Assembly (NCBI GenBank): GCA_947487385.1
Contig: CANKWU010000001.1
Span: forward strand, 1 to 64,000
Length of the DNA stretch: 64,000 nt
Origin: Spartobacteria bacterium
GTDB taxonomy: Bacteria > Verrucomicrobiota > Verrucomicrobiia > Chthoniobacterales > UBA6821
Direction: 5' to 3'
Shown: positions 37,077-45,424 of the stretch, piece after piece
Layout of the letters: every line of letters begins with the position of its first letter
How positions within the stretch are numbered: position 1 is the stretch's first letter
Program-made: the position numbers and the translations under genes
The notes under the pieces: generated by a model
The model's database searches: none
Told to the model about the DNA's origin: nothing
What the model saw: the letters and a program-made list of their open reading frames with translations, nothing else

Positions 37077-38751
37077 CAGCAGGAAGGATCTCCCTATCGC
37101 AGAAGTCTCCGAATCCCTCACCTTCAATACGCTCCGTGGCAAAGCGCTTGATGATCGGAGTGAGCCGGATCACAGCATCGTCGATCGTAATGCTCGGCGA
37201 GAAGAGGCGATTGAGTCGGGTACCGTTGTATTTGGCTCCAAGGTAGAGGGCATACTTTCCGGGAGCCTTGCCCACGAATCCGATCTCCGCAAGATAGGGG
37301 CGGCAGCAGCCGTTGGGGCAGCCTGTGATGCGGAGGCTGATGGCGTCGTCGCGGAGTCCTGCTTCATCGAGGACATTCTCGAACTTTCCGAGGATCGAGG
37401 GGAGATCACGCTCGCTCTCGGCAAGGGCGAGTCCGCAGGTGGGAAGCGCAACGCAGGAGAGTGCGTTCAGACGGAGGCCGGAGCGGTCGTTCTCATGGGA
37501 GAGACCATGCTTCTCGAGGATCGACTGGATTTCTATCTTCTTAGACGCACTGACGCCGGAGATGGTGACGTTCTGCGACGGGGTGAGGCGGAAGTCTCCC
37601 TCGTGGATCTCGGCGATCTCACGCAGGGCTGTCTTCATAGGCCAACCCGGGGTGTCCTTGATGCGGCCACTCAAGATGTGGAGGCCGTAGAACCATGTGC
37701 CGTCGGAGCACTCGTGCCACCCAAAGGGATCCTCGATCGTGGTGAAGTGGAATGGGCGGACAGCCTCAAGCTGGAAGCTAATGCGCTTCTGGACCTCCCC
37801 GCGGAACCACTCGATACCGCGATCCTGAATCGTGTACTTAAGGCGAGCGTGTTTGCGGTTGGTACGGTCGCCGAAATCACGCTGGGTGGTGAGGACGGCA
37901 GCACCGACCTCGTTCACCTTGTCTGCAGGAATAAAGCCTAGGAGGTCAGCAAGGCGAGGGAAGGTCTCCGCATTGCCGTGACTCATGCCGAGGCCACCTC
38001 CGACGGTCACATTGTAACCGACGAGTTTTCCATTCTCGACGATCGCAATATATCCCAAGTCTTGGGAGAAGATATCGACGTCATTGGATGGGGGAATTGC
38101 GAAGCCGGTCTTGAATTTGCGTGGGAGATAGGTGTCCCCGTACATCGGCTCAATCTCGGGTTCGCCACCGGCAACGAGTTCCTCGTCAAGATAGATCTCA
38201 TGATAGGCACGGGTCTTGGGGAGGGCATAGTTGCTCCAGTTTGCCGCGTCCTCATAGACCTGCTGGAGGATTTCCGTACGCTCGGGGTTCGGCGGGGCCA
38301 TGACATTACGGTTCACGTCGCCGCATGCAGCGATCGAGTCGAGCAGGACCTGGTTCATTCCTTTGATGAGTTTCTTCACGTTCCCCTTGAGGACGCCATG
38401 GAACTGGAAGGTTTGCCGCGTCGTCAGTCGCAGGGAAGGGGAGGCAACGGCATCGGCCAGCTTATCGAGGACAATCCACTGCTTTGGGGTTGCCTTTCCG
38501 CCGGCAAGTCGGACGCGGAGCATGAAGGCGAAAGCCTTCTCCTTACCTTCTTTCTTGAGTGTGTTGCGAAGATCGCGGTCATCCTGCATGTAGAGACCAT
38601 GGAATTTTCCAAGCTGGTTGCTCTCCTCGCTGATATTCCCCGTCGATGTGTCGGCAAGGTCGGCGGCGATGTTCCCACGAAGGTGATGGGAGTTGATCTT
38701 TAAAGTCTCGTTCGCGGCGAGGGGTTTCGGAGTAGTTGTCTCGGTGCTCAT
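37039..38751 (-). CDS. cysI: Assimilatory sulfite reductase hemoprotein subunit
   Basis: The product (570 aa) reduces sulfite to sulfide with six electrons at a siroheme-4Fe4S centre. The cluster cysteines appear as CVALPTCGLALAESER and GCPNGCCRPYLAEIG. The N-terminal SiR-FP-like half begins with LRGNIAADLAD, and TTRQTFQFHGVLKGNVKKL is conserved. The length equals that of E. coli CysI. The usual flavoprotein partner CysJ is not in this window, so electrons may come from elsewhere. cysI is the first gene of the cysI-cysH run. Confidence 0.96.
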   Translation of the reverse strand: MSTETTTPKPLAANETLKINSHHLRGNIAADLADTSTGNISEESNQLGKFHGLYMQDDRDLRNTLKKEGKEKAFAFMLRVRLAGGKATPKQWIVLDKLADAVASPSLRLTTRQTFQFHGVLKGNVKKLIKGMNQVLLDSIAACGDVNRNVMAPPNPERTEILQQVYEDAANWSNYALPKTRAYHEIYLDEELVAGGEPEIEPMYGDTYLPRKFKTGFAIPPSNDVDIFSQDLGYIAIVENGKLVGYNVTVGGGLGMSHGNAETFPRLADLLGFIPADKVNEVGAAVLTTQRDFGDRTNRKHARLKYTIQDRGIEWFRGEVQKRISFQLEAVRPFHFTTIEDPFGWHECSDGTWFYGLHILSGRIKDTPGWPMKTALREIAEIHEGDFRLTPSQNVTISGVSASKKIEIQSILEKHGLSHENDRSGLRLNALSCVALPTCGLALAESERDLPSILGKFENVLDEAGLRDDAISLRITGCPNGCCRPYLAEIGFVGKAPGKYALYLGAKYNGTRLNRLFSPSITIDDAVIRLTPIIKRFATERIEGEGFGDFCDREILPADATFHSVGTQAA

Positions 38752-39039
38752 GGATATTGGTGAGGGTTAAAAGAGGGGAGAGTTAAAGAATTAAAAGACG
38801 ACTGAAATAGTAGATAGAAATGGATTCCGTGAAGAAAAAGATGGATCTAGGATAGGAATTTAAAGAAATTATAAAGAGAAGTTGTGATTTTATCAGAAGC
38901 ATGATTGTTCGCTAGAAAAAAAGCAAAATGAAGAAATATTAAGCGATCTTAAAGATCGTTATTTCTACCATTAGGCTGTTCACCCGAGTACCTACTTCAA
39001 CTCTTTAACGTTTCAACCTTTTTAACTTCTGTCCCCGCC
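38752..39039 (-). promoter_or_regulatory. cysI leader and xerC-cysI intergenic region
   Basis: Next to the cysI start the minus strand is a pyrimidine leader (TTTAACTCTCCCCTCTTTTA). The centre is AT-rich and is the likely promoter region of the cysI-cysH genes. A perfect palindrome CGATCTTAAAGATCG lies at 38944-38958, usable as an operator or weak hairpin after xerC. Near 39000 another TTTAAC-rich tract abuts the xerC stop. Confidence 0.4.
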
Positions 39040-39930
39040 CTACGCACGCGGGTGCGCCGCATCATAGGCCCGCTTCAGCCGCTCTGTCGTCACATGAGTG
39101 TAGATCTGGGTCGTTGTCAGGCTCGCATGACCCAAGAGGGTCTGAACGCTTCGGAGGTCGGCTCCGTTGTCCAAGAGGTGAGTTGCGAAGGAGTGGCGTA
39201 ATTTATGAGGACTCAGCGTCACAGGAAGGCCCGCCTCGCGGACATACTTCTTCAGCAGGAGCCAAATGGAGCGATGACCGAGACGCTTGCGGCTTTTATT
39301 CAGGAAGAGAGGACCGCTCTGGACCATCGCCTTATGGCGGTACCGGGAGAGTGATTCAAGAGCCAGTCCTCCCACGGGCACGATGCGTTCGCGAGATCCC
39401 TTCCCCATCACCCGGACGGTTTCGCTGATCGGGTCGAGATCCCGAACATCGAGTGATGCCAATTCAGCCAGACGTAGTCCCGACGAGTAGAAAAGCTCCA
39501 GGATCGCCGCATCACGGGCGGCCATCCACTCGGGTGCCTGTTTCGATTTCAAACCCTCGGCAGGCTTTTCCATGAGTGTCGTCACTTGCGGGATGGTCAG
39601 GAATTGCGGGAGCTTTTTTTCCAATTTAGGAAGCGAGACCAGCTTCAGAACGTTCGTGGGGATAACATTCCGTTCGCAGAGATGATTGTAAAAACTACGC
39701 AACGCCGCAAAAGAGAGCCTGATCGTCGAGCGTGAGCGGTTCCGCTTCATGAGATCAAAGAGATAAGCCCTGAAGTCATCGGCTGTTGCTTCTGTCCATG
39801 CCAGAGAAGGGCGGAAGGCTCGGAACTGCGCGAGTGCCTGACGGTAGGAGCGCAGCGTCTGGGGAGAGTAATTCTTCCCATCACCCAGATAATCTAAGAA
39901 TTCCTCGGAGAGGGGGTCGTAGGGGTCCAT
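39040..39930 (-). CDS. xerC: Tyrosine recombinase, XerC/XerD type
   Basis: The product (296 aa) should resolve chromosome dimers at dif. The N-terminal SAM-like domain (YSPQTLRSYRQALAQF) precedes a catalytic domain with Arg in SSGLRLAELASLDV, Lys in VMGKGSRER, HKLRHSFATHLLDNGADL, His in LLGHASL and the nucleophile in TQIYTHV. The extra helix that marks integron integrases is absent between the catalytic Lys and the HxLR box, so this is a Xer protein even though an integron-like array starts 2.8 kb away. XerC and XerD cannot be told apart here. Confidence 0.92.
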   Translation of the reverse strand: MDPYDPLSEEFLDYLGDGKNYSPQTLRSYRQALAQFRAFRPSLAWTEATADDFRAYLFDLMKRNRSRSTIRLSFAALRSFYNHLCERNVIPTNVLKLVSLPKLEKKLPQFLTIPQVTTLMEKPAEGLKSKQAPEWMAARDAAILELFYSSGLRLAELASLDVRDLDPISETVRVMGKGSRERIVPVGGLALESLSRYRHKAMVQSGPLFLNKSRKRLGHRSIWLLLKKYVREAGLPVTLSPHKLRHSFATHLLDNGADLRSVQTLLGHASLTTTQIYTHVTTERLKRAYDAAHPRA

Positions 39931-40019
39931 GGGAACAATTAAAAGAGTGGAAGGGTTACACAGGTTATAAAAAGACAATGTCGCTGACCAACCAACCTAT
40001 CACTCATGGGAATCTTTTA

Positions 40020-40119
40020 TGACTCCGGCTTTTTAACGCTTCACCCCTTTAATGGATGAGTCCTTTTATTTCACGCTTCAACTTTTTCATGCTTCGATCC
40101 TTTAATGCTTCTCTACTTC
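40020..40119 (+). promoter_or_regulatory. Repeat leader before the WaaG-like gene
   Basis: The sequence before the start codon is made of degenerate repeats: TTTTTAACGCTTCACCCC, TTTCACGCTTCAACTTTTTC, ATGCTTCGATCCTTTAATGC. No Shine-Dalgarno sequence is present. Confidence 0.45.
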
Positions 40120-41250
40120 ATGTCCCCAACAAAACTCACCATCGGCTTCCTGCGTCGCGGATACTCGCCGACGGGTGGAGTGGAGGCCTATCTCAAGGGA
40201 CTGGCTGAGGGCTTGAGAGGGGAGGGGCACCGCGTCGTGCTGCTGGGAACATCGGAATGGCCTCAGAGCGAATGGCCGGGTGGAGAAATCCTCCGATGCA
40301 AGGGAGGGAACCTCTCGGATTACAGCGCCGAGGTGACGAGGCAAAAGGCCGACTCTGGTGTCCGGTTTGATCTCATTCTCTCGGTAGAGAAGGTCCCCGG
40401 ATGCGATCTCTACCGTACCGACGAAGGCCTCCATGCCGCATGGCTTGAGCAGCGCTCCCGCTACATTTCGCCCTGGGCACGCTTCTTCCAACGGATCAAC
40501 CCTAAGCACCGCGAGAAGCTCCGCCTTGAGAAGCAACTCTTCACTCCTGACGCCACACGTCGCGTCATCTCCCTCTCGCATAAAATCAGCAGAGAGATCG
40601 GCGAGTGTTACGGTTATCCGCAGAAGCAGATCACCCTGATCCGGAATGGTGTGCCTACCCGCTCAGTCTCGACTCCTGAGGAACGGGCTCATGCCCGTAA
40701 AGAACTCGGCATTCCTACAGAGGAAAAGGTCGCTCTCTTTGTCGGAACAGGATGGGAGCGGAAGGGGCTTCGATTTGCGATCAGGGCCGTGGAGGGACTG
40801 AATGATCCGAGGATAAAGCTCCTTGTCGCCGGCTCCGGATCGCAAAAGCACTACGCCTCGCCCAGTGTACGCTTTCTGGGCGGGGTCCGAGAGATGAAGA
40901 TGGTCTATGATGCGGCGGATCTCCTCCTCTTTCCCACGCTGTTTGATCCCTTTCCGCTGGCCACGCTGGAGGCCCTGAGTGCTGGTCTTCCCGTGATCAC
41001 CACGGCGGCCAATGGAGTTTCAGAAATCATGACATCGGGAGTGCATGGCGAAGTGATCGACGAACCCTCCGACATTGCTGCCCTAGACGCAGCTCTTCGC
41101 AAATGGTTCGATATTGTGAGTGACCCAGCCAGATCTGGTCAGGCCCGCTTGGCCTGCTCAGCGCTCGCCTCGGAGTTCACGCTGGAGCGAAACTTAAAGG
41201 AGACACTCGCAGTCATCCGCGAGGTCATCGTCGAGAAACCGAGCGCCTGA
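40120..41250 (+). CDS. Glycosyltransferase family 4, WaaG-like
   Basis: The product (376 aa) is a GT-B glycosyltransferase. The N-terminus reads GFLRRGYSPTGGVEAYL, and the C-terminal donor site contains LFVGTGWERKGLRFAIRA and FPTLFDPFPLATLEALSAGL (the E-x7-E type region). WaaG, the lipopolysaccharide core glucosyltransferase, has this arrangement, so a role in core or surface glycan synthesis is likely. The start at 40120 is used; an ATG at 40105 would add only five residues from the leader. Confidence 0.82.
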   Translation: MSPTKLTIGFLRRGYSPTGGVEAYLKGLAEGLRGEGHRVVLLGTSEWPQSEWPGGEILRCKGGNLSDYSAEVTRQKADSGVRFDLILSVEKVPGCDLYRTDEGLHAAWLEQRSRYISPWARFFQRINPKHREKLRLEKQLFTPDATRRVISLSHKISREIGECYGYPQKQITLIRNGVPTRSVSTPEERAHARKELGIPTEEKVALFVGTGWERKGLRFAIRAVEGLNDPRIKLLVAGSGSQKHYASPSVRFLGGVREMKMVYDAADLLLFPTLFDPFPLATLEALSAGLPVITTAANGVSEIMTSGVHGEVIDEPSDIAALDAALRKWFDIVSDPARSGQARLACSALASEFTLERNLKETLAVIREVIVEKPSA

Positions 41251-41376
41251 CGAGAAGAAGAGTAGCCACTCTTGGGATGAGCTGCACGAGTCTGCTCGGC
41301 GTATTTAATAGCTTCATGCTTTCGTTTGAAATTCAACTTGAGGCCATCGTACAAGGGCATTAAAAACTCCCGCATA

Positions 41377-42543
41377 ATGCGGCTTTTCAAATTCATTACG
41401 ATCATCATCGCCCTTTTTCTCCTTGGGGCATATTTCAAGGACTCGATTGAGAAGGGTCTTTCAGCCGCGCATTTATCCTTACCTCCTGAAGTTTTATCGA
41501 CAATCACGGCTCTCGTTGAAAACGCTAACCAGCTATGGGTAAGGGTGACAGCCTCAGCATCTAAAACTGCCCAAGAGGAAGTCTCATCGTCGACACCGTC
41601 TCAGGCATCATCTGCCCCCTTGGGAAAACCTCTCTCAAACCACCCACCCATTCTAGAACTCACCAAAGTTCCACTCACCGGAGAGAGTGAAAGCCTCACG
41701 ACCCTAGATGGAGAGCATTACACGGGTGTTATCAAGAGAGTGGAACCCGATGGAATCGTTCTGCGAACTTCCGATGGTGTTACTAAATTGAAATTCAAGA
41801 ATCTCCCCCCTGAAGTTGGTACAAAGTATGGCTACAATCCTGAGTTAGAGGTTCAGTTTTTGAGATTTAGGAATCAGGAAGATATCATTGCACAACAAAA
41901 TGCCGAAAAGCTTTATGCGCCGCCTGTCACTGCTTCAAGTAAGGATTTGCCCTCAGCAATCTCTACTCCTGTGGAGGTAAAGCCCCCCCTGATTGCCCAG
42001 CAAACCGACAGTCTCGTTCAGAATGGAGATTTCTCACGTGGAAAAAACGGATGGTCCGGAGATGGTGATTCTATTGCTGATTACCTCAGGGTTAACCCTC
42101 AGTCATTCTCAACCAATCTACCAGCCAATGGGCTTATTATTGCACTAAGACCACATGATTGGACGATACTCTTTCAGAAAATTCGTGGGGATAATAATCC
42201 TAATTATATTCTTACAATGAAATATGTCCTTTCCCCAGGCATTTCACTTTCAACTCTTCCTGCCGATTATATGGACATCATTGGTCATACTCATATCTCG
42301 GAATGGGAGGGATTTAGTCCAATCAATCTAAGTCCGGGTCAATTCTTTGATACGATTAAGGACACTTCGGATAATAAAGGTTTCTACGAAAAATATTCTC
42401 CAAACCTTTCTTCAAGTGAAGATCAAACCTACGAGCATCATGTCCCGCCTCTTCCGCCAGGCTCCTCAAAGCTTGTCGCTGTAGCCTTCCCTCCGGGAAA
42501 AGGATACGTTTTAATTAAATCGATCTCGGTTACCAGCCATTAA
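41377..42543 (+). CDS. Membrane-anchored protein of unknown function
   Basis: The product (388 aa) has one N-terminal membrane segment (FITIIIALFLLGAYF) and a Ser/Pro-rich linker. A small domain follows at about residues 105-175 (TLDGEHYTGVIKRVEPDGIV then VGTKYGYNPELEVQF), a beta-rich pattern I have seen in verrucomicrobial proteins. A C-terminal region starting at VQNGDFSRGKNGWSGDGD looks like a carbohydrate-binding-type sandwich. The base composition is more AT-rich than neighbouring genes, which may point to recent acquisition. No catalytic motif is visible. Confidence 0.6.
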   Translation: MRLFKFITIIIALFLLGAYFKDSIEKGLSAAHLSLPPEVLSTITALVENANQLWVRVTASASKTAQEEVSSSTPSQASSAPLGKPLSNHPPILELTKVPLTGESESLTTLDGEHYTGVIKRVEPDGIVLRTSDGVTKLKFKNLPPEVGTKYGYNPELEVQFLRFRNQEDIIAQQNAEKLYAPPVTASSKDLPSAISTPVEVKPPLIAQQTDSLVQNGDFSRGKNGWSGDGDSIADYLRVNPQSFSTNLPANGLIIALRPHDWTILFQKIRGDNNPNYILTMKYVLSPGISLSTLPADYMDIIGHTHISEWEGFSPINLSPGQFFDTIKDTSDNKGFYEKYSPNLSSSEDQTYEHHVPPLPPGSSKLVAVAFPPGKGYVLIKSISVTSH

Positions 42544-42727
42544 GAGTTGCTCTAAAATTCTTTTTATTAATAAGAGAATGGGGGTTAGATTCCTCCACTT
42601 GTCACGCGGATCAGAACCTTCAAGGGCGCAGATGATTGATCGGTTAATCTGGAATTGCTTGCCAGCTAAAGCATCGGGAAGGCTGGAATCCAGCCATCAA
42701 CTCATCATCGTCATGAATTAAAGAGAT

Positions 42728-42832
42728 CTTTAACGACCCCAAGCTCAGTGATGGAATGGCTTGGCGCGGAGCGTGCTGATCGGAGCACGATCCGTGACGC
42801 ACGGAGCAGTTCGCTGCAGCGCATAGTTAGGC
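42728..42832 (-). other. attC-like site 6, array terminus
   Basis: On the minus strand the site runs from GCCTAAC (42832-42826) to GTTAAAG (42734-42728). The inner part forms CGTGCT-N6-AGCACG with a further CGGA/TCCG. The R'' box equals the complement of the start of its own cassette (GTTAGGC at 43799). The stop of the M23 gene abuts it. The end GTTAAAG departs from GTTRRRY, and the outer arms pair poorly, so this is the least typical site. Confidence 0.6.
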
Positions 42833-42833
42833 G

Positions 42834-43757
42834 TTATTGATGAACGACCAATTCGACCAAAAGCTTCATCATCGGTGGCTGCACATCAGAAAAAAACAAT
42901 GAATCTCTCCAAACTAACTCTACGTCCGATTGACGGAAAAATGCCGCGCGTAAAGTCTCGATCAGACTGACTTCATCAGGTGTGGGGTTCAAGAGTGGGA
43001 GAAAAATCTGGTTCTGACTGTTGGCAACCTGCACACGGACAAATCTCAACATCCGATCTCTAACGATTTCATTGAACATTGTCAGCTTTCCGCGCGGTTC
43101 TAGGTGGCGAGTCGCTGGGTCATTCTTAAATCCATTCTTTTCCCAATTATAAAGGGAGCGAGTAGGGTTAAGAGGTAAGGAATGCCAAGTATCCCCGAGA
43201 TTGAGATTAGGAGACACGCCGGACAGGTCAAAGTGCGTGAACGCAGGCGCGCCTGCAGGAAGCGTCGGACCTGGACCGTAAATGGCTAAATACTCAGCCA
43301 GTAAGCTTTCGTTAAGAACCTGCCGCAACTCGAAGTGTAAGTGAGATGGAGTAGTTGCGGAGTAGGCAACGACTTGCCCGAGCAATTTTCCCGATGCCAC
43401 ATTCTCGCCTTTGGTAACCACGACACTCTGCATATGCCTGTAAGAAGTAACGATGCCGAGATCGAAGGGAGTGTGATGTATGGTAACAAACCAACCAGTG
43501 GTTGTGGGGCCAACTTGAACAACCACGCCCGGACCAGACGCGAAAACTTCTTCGTTGGCGGGTGCCAACAAATCTACACCAATGTGTGCGCTAATCAGCG
43601 GTTTCGACTCACGCCTCGCACCGAACAAGCCGTAAGATCGGTCTGTCCTTAATTTCAGCGGCAGAGAACTGATCGGCTCTGTGCCGCGAGATCCATGATT
43701 AAGGTCCATCGGGGGAGTAAGCAGAAACAATGAGGGATCGAGAATTATTGAGTTCAT
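42834..43757 (-). CDS. M23 peptidase-like protein (cassette 6)
   Basis: The product (307 aa) holds a LytM/M23 zinc-peptidase fold: HIGVDLLAPANEEVFASGPG (HxxxD ligands), RHMQSVVVTKGENVASG and the third ligand in SHLHFELRQ. M23 enzymes cut peptidoglycan cross-links or act as regulators. No signal peptide is apparent, so it either leaves by another route or acts in the cytoplasm. The stop codon TAA is two bases from the attC R'' box. The last 130 residues have no recognisable domain. Confidence 0.8.
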   Translation of the reverse strand: MNSIILDPSLFLLTPPMDLNHGSRGTEPISSLPLKLRTDRSYGLFGARRESKPLISAHIGVDLLAPANEEVFASGPGVVVQVGPTTTGWFVTIHHTPFDLGIVTSYRHMQSVVVTKGENVASGKLLGQVVAYSATTPSHLHFELRQVLNESLLAEYLAIYGPGPTLPAGAPAFTHFDLSGVSPNLNLGDTWHSLPLNPTRSLYNWEKNGFKNDPATRHLEPRGKLTMFNEIVRDRMLRFVRVQVANSQNQIFLPLLNPTPDEVSLIETLRAAFFRQSDVELVWRDSLFFSDVQPPMMKLLVELVVHQ

Positions 43758-43792
43758 TTGTGTTGTTTGGATTGCGGGTTGAAATGGAAAAC

Positions 43793-43919
43793 GCCTAACG
43801 TCAAAGGTATGGCTCCGGCTACTAAGAGCGCACCTCCGACTCTGGGTTAAAGGATGTAGTTACGGAAGTCATTTCGACTCGGACCGGGTAGCCTGTTGTC
43901 CACCACCGTCTTGTTCTGC
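43793..43919 (-). other. attC-like site 5
   Basis: Minus strand from GCAGAAC (43919-43913) to GTTAGGC (43799-43793). GTTAGGC fits the GTTRRRY consensus. The arms are GGCTAC/GTAGCC with a small inner hairpin around AGTC-ATTTC-GACT, so pairing is moderate. R'' is the exact complement of GTTCTGC, which starts this cassette at 44457. Confidence 0.7.
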
Positions 43920-43943
43920 TCTTGGTGATTTTTACTGCCAGGG

Positions 43944-44411
43944 CTAGGGCGCTGGCTTTACAGGAGCTAATCGCAATAGGTCTTTCGACAGCTCGAGAAT
44001 GCGGAACGAGTCCATCTTCCCATCGGCGGTGATCTTCAACAAAGTCCCATCGGTAACATCAATCTCCCACTTGCCAGGCTTGAAATGATGGGCGTCAGCC
44101 GGGTCGAGAAACATCCATTCACATTTCCCGTTCGGCGAGAACTTGTAGGCCATTCTGAATCGGCTTGGTGGGAATTGCCTGGACGTTGCCGGACGGAATA
44201 TTTGCTTCTTCGTGTCAGGATCCCTCTGCTCCTCACGGGAGTGAACCCAGTGCTGGAACAAATCTTTGATGTTAACCCCTTTGGGTGCAGCGATTACACC
44301 GTCCTTTGCGGCCTTGGAATCACGGGGATTACCGCTCTCTGGGGAAGCTCCGCCTAAGTCAGATCCCAACGTCAGTATGCTAATGACTAGTGCTGATTGT
44401 ATTTTCATCAT
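43944..44411 (-). CDS. Small secreted protein of unknown function (cassette 5)
   Basis: The product (155 aa) has a signal-peptide-like N-terminus (MMKIQSALVISILTLGSDLG). The mature part contains HWVHSREEQRDPDTKKQIFR, FPPSRFRMAYKFSPNGKCEW and WEIDVTDGTLLKITADGK. This layout of a beta-barrel-like fold with a charged strand resembles lipocalin-like small domains. No function can be assigned. It stands alone in its cassette; its stop is 25 bases from the attC R'' box. Confidence 0.6.
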   Translation of the reverse strand: MMKIQSALVISILTLGSDLGGASPESGNPRDSKAAKDGVIAAPKGVNIKDLFQHWVHSREEQRDPDTKKQIFRPATSRQFPPSRFRMAYKFSPNGKCEWMFLDPADAHHFKPGKWEIDVTDGTLLKITADGKMDSFRILELSKDLLRLAPVKPAP

Positions 44412-44450
44412 TGGTAAGACGCTTCAAAAGGCGATTTCTTAGAACTATTT

Positions 44451-44556
44451 GCAGAACGTTTTAGCTGAGCTATGGCCAATGCGGCGGGCTGGCTGCTGCG
44501 CGAGCAAGCAGCCGGCATGACGCATGTAAGCTGTTCGCTCCAGTGACTGGTTAGGC
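44451..44556 (-). other. attC-like site 4
   Basis: Minus strand from GCCTAAC (44556-44550) to GTTCTGC (44457-44451). The inside folds as GGCTGCT-N9-AGCAGCC with outer ATGCG/CGCAT pairs. The HNH gene's stop lies inside the R'' box, as is common in cassettes. R'' is the complement of GTTAGGC, which starts this cassette at 45296. Confidence 0.75.
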
Positions 44557-45273
44557 GAAGGTTATGCGTTTCTTTAAATCTTCGATTCGCAGCTTGGTAA
44601 ACTCACTAAATGCTTCACTATATTCAAGTCTTGCCAGAGATCCTCCGTGCGATTCGATTTGCTTTTGGGCGTAGACGTCTCGTTGTGCTCGCCATTCTTG
44701 CTGTTCGCGATATAGATCCAGCTGGTCAGCTGGAGGTAGTTTCTTGAATAATTTTGTATAAGTAACAAATAACTGGGCATCCGTAATGCCCGCGACGTTG
44801 GAGGAGACGTGGTTCATTTCACCTTGTGACACACGTTCACGTTGAATGCTGTAATAAAGGATCTCTATTGCGGAATCTAGGTGTGGCTCCCAATCATCTT
44901 GTACGATTTGCAATGCAGCTTGAGTTAATACAGAAGTATCTACTGAAAACTGTCCATGGTCATACTGTGCCGCATGAACGGATTTCATAAGGCGAAGGGA
45001 ATCCGCAGAATATAAGTCTGCGCGCGTATCAATACGTTTATGGTGAGCGTGACACATCAAAATAAGATTATCGTAGTGGCGCAAATCATCGTCTGTCTTA
45101 CTGGGGTCAAATCGTGCATCCTTTTTTAAGACAGCGTGTATATGACAAACTTCCCCTACGAAGATATTAAGATCATCGACCACTGCATTGCTGCATTTTG
45201 TAAATGCACATCTGTTCCCTGATTTTGCAAATAATGCCTTGAGTGTAGCTGGGGTTGGATCTTTCCGAGACAT
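44551..45273 (-). CDS. HNH nuclease fused to LprI-like domain (cassette 4)
   Basis: The product (240 aa) begins with an HNH fold: GNRCAFTKCSNAVVDD (Cys pair), GEVCHIHAVLKKDARF, YDNLILMCHAHHKRID. After a linker the last 80 residues, LFVTYTKLFKKLPPADQLDL then REQQEWRAQRDVYAQKQIES and GGSLARLEYSEAF, match the pattern of the lysozyme-inhibitor-like LprI/DUF1311 fold. That domain is normally periplasmic and secreted, so its presence behind a nuclease without a signal peptide is unusual. HNH proteins cut DNA; whether this one defends, edits or harms is unknown. The stop overlaps the attC box. Confidence 0.75.
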   Translation of the reverse strand: MSRKDPTPATLKALFAKSGNRCAFTKCSNAVVDDLNIFVGEVCHIHAVLKKDARFDPSKTDDDLRHYDNLILMCHAHHKRIDTRADLYSADSLRLMKSVHAAQYDHGQFSVDTSVLTQAALQIVQDDWEPHLDSAIEILYYSIQRERVSQGEMNHVSSNVAGITDAQLFVTYTKLFKKLPPADQLDLYREQQEWRAQRDVYAQKQIESHGGSLARLEYSEAFSEFTKLRIEDLKKRITFA

Positions 45274-45289
45274 GGTGTTTGTGCGAGTC

Positions 45290-45412
45290 GCCTAACGTCC
45301 CCGATGACCTATCCCTACTTGCTTCTGGCGTGGCTCCTGCCCGCGAAGCGGAAGCAGGAGGCATGACAGAAGTGCCGAAGGCATAGGGATTAGGTCCATC
45401 GGTCTGTTCGCA
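45290..45412 (-). other. attC-like site 3
   Basis: Minus strand from TGCGAAC (45412-45406) to GTTAGGC (45296-45290). The arms CCGATGACCTATCCCTA and TAGGGATTAGGTCCATCGG pair along their length except for two extra bases on one side, the extrahelical bases expected of attC. The inside continues with CTCCTGC/GCAGGAG. R'' here does not complement the start of its cassette (GTTAGGT), the only such mismatch in the array. Confidence 0.85.
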
Positions 45413-45424
45413 TTATTTTTTGAT

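Noticed and set aside
39040-39930. Xer recombinase as the integron integrase
   Set aside because: The added region that defines IntI between the catalytic Lys and HxLR is missing, and it lies on the wrong side of the array.
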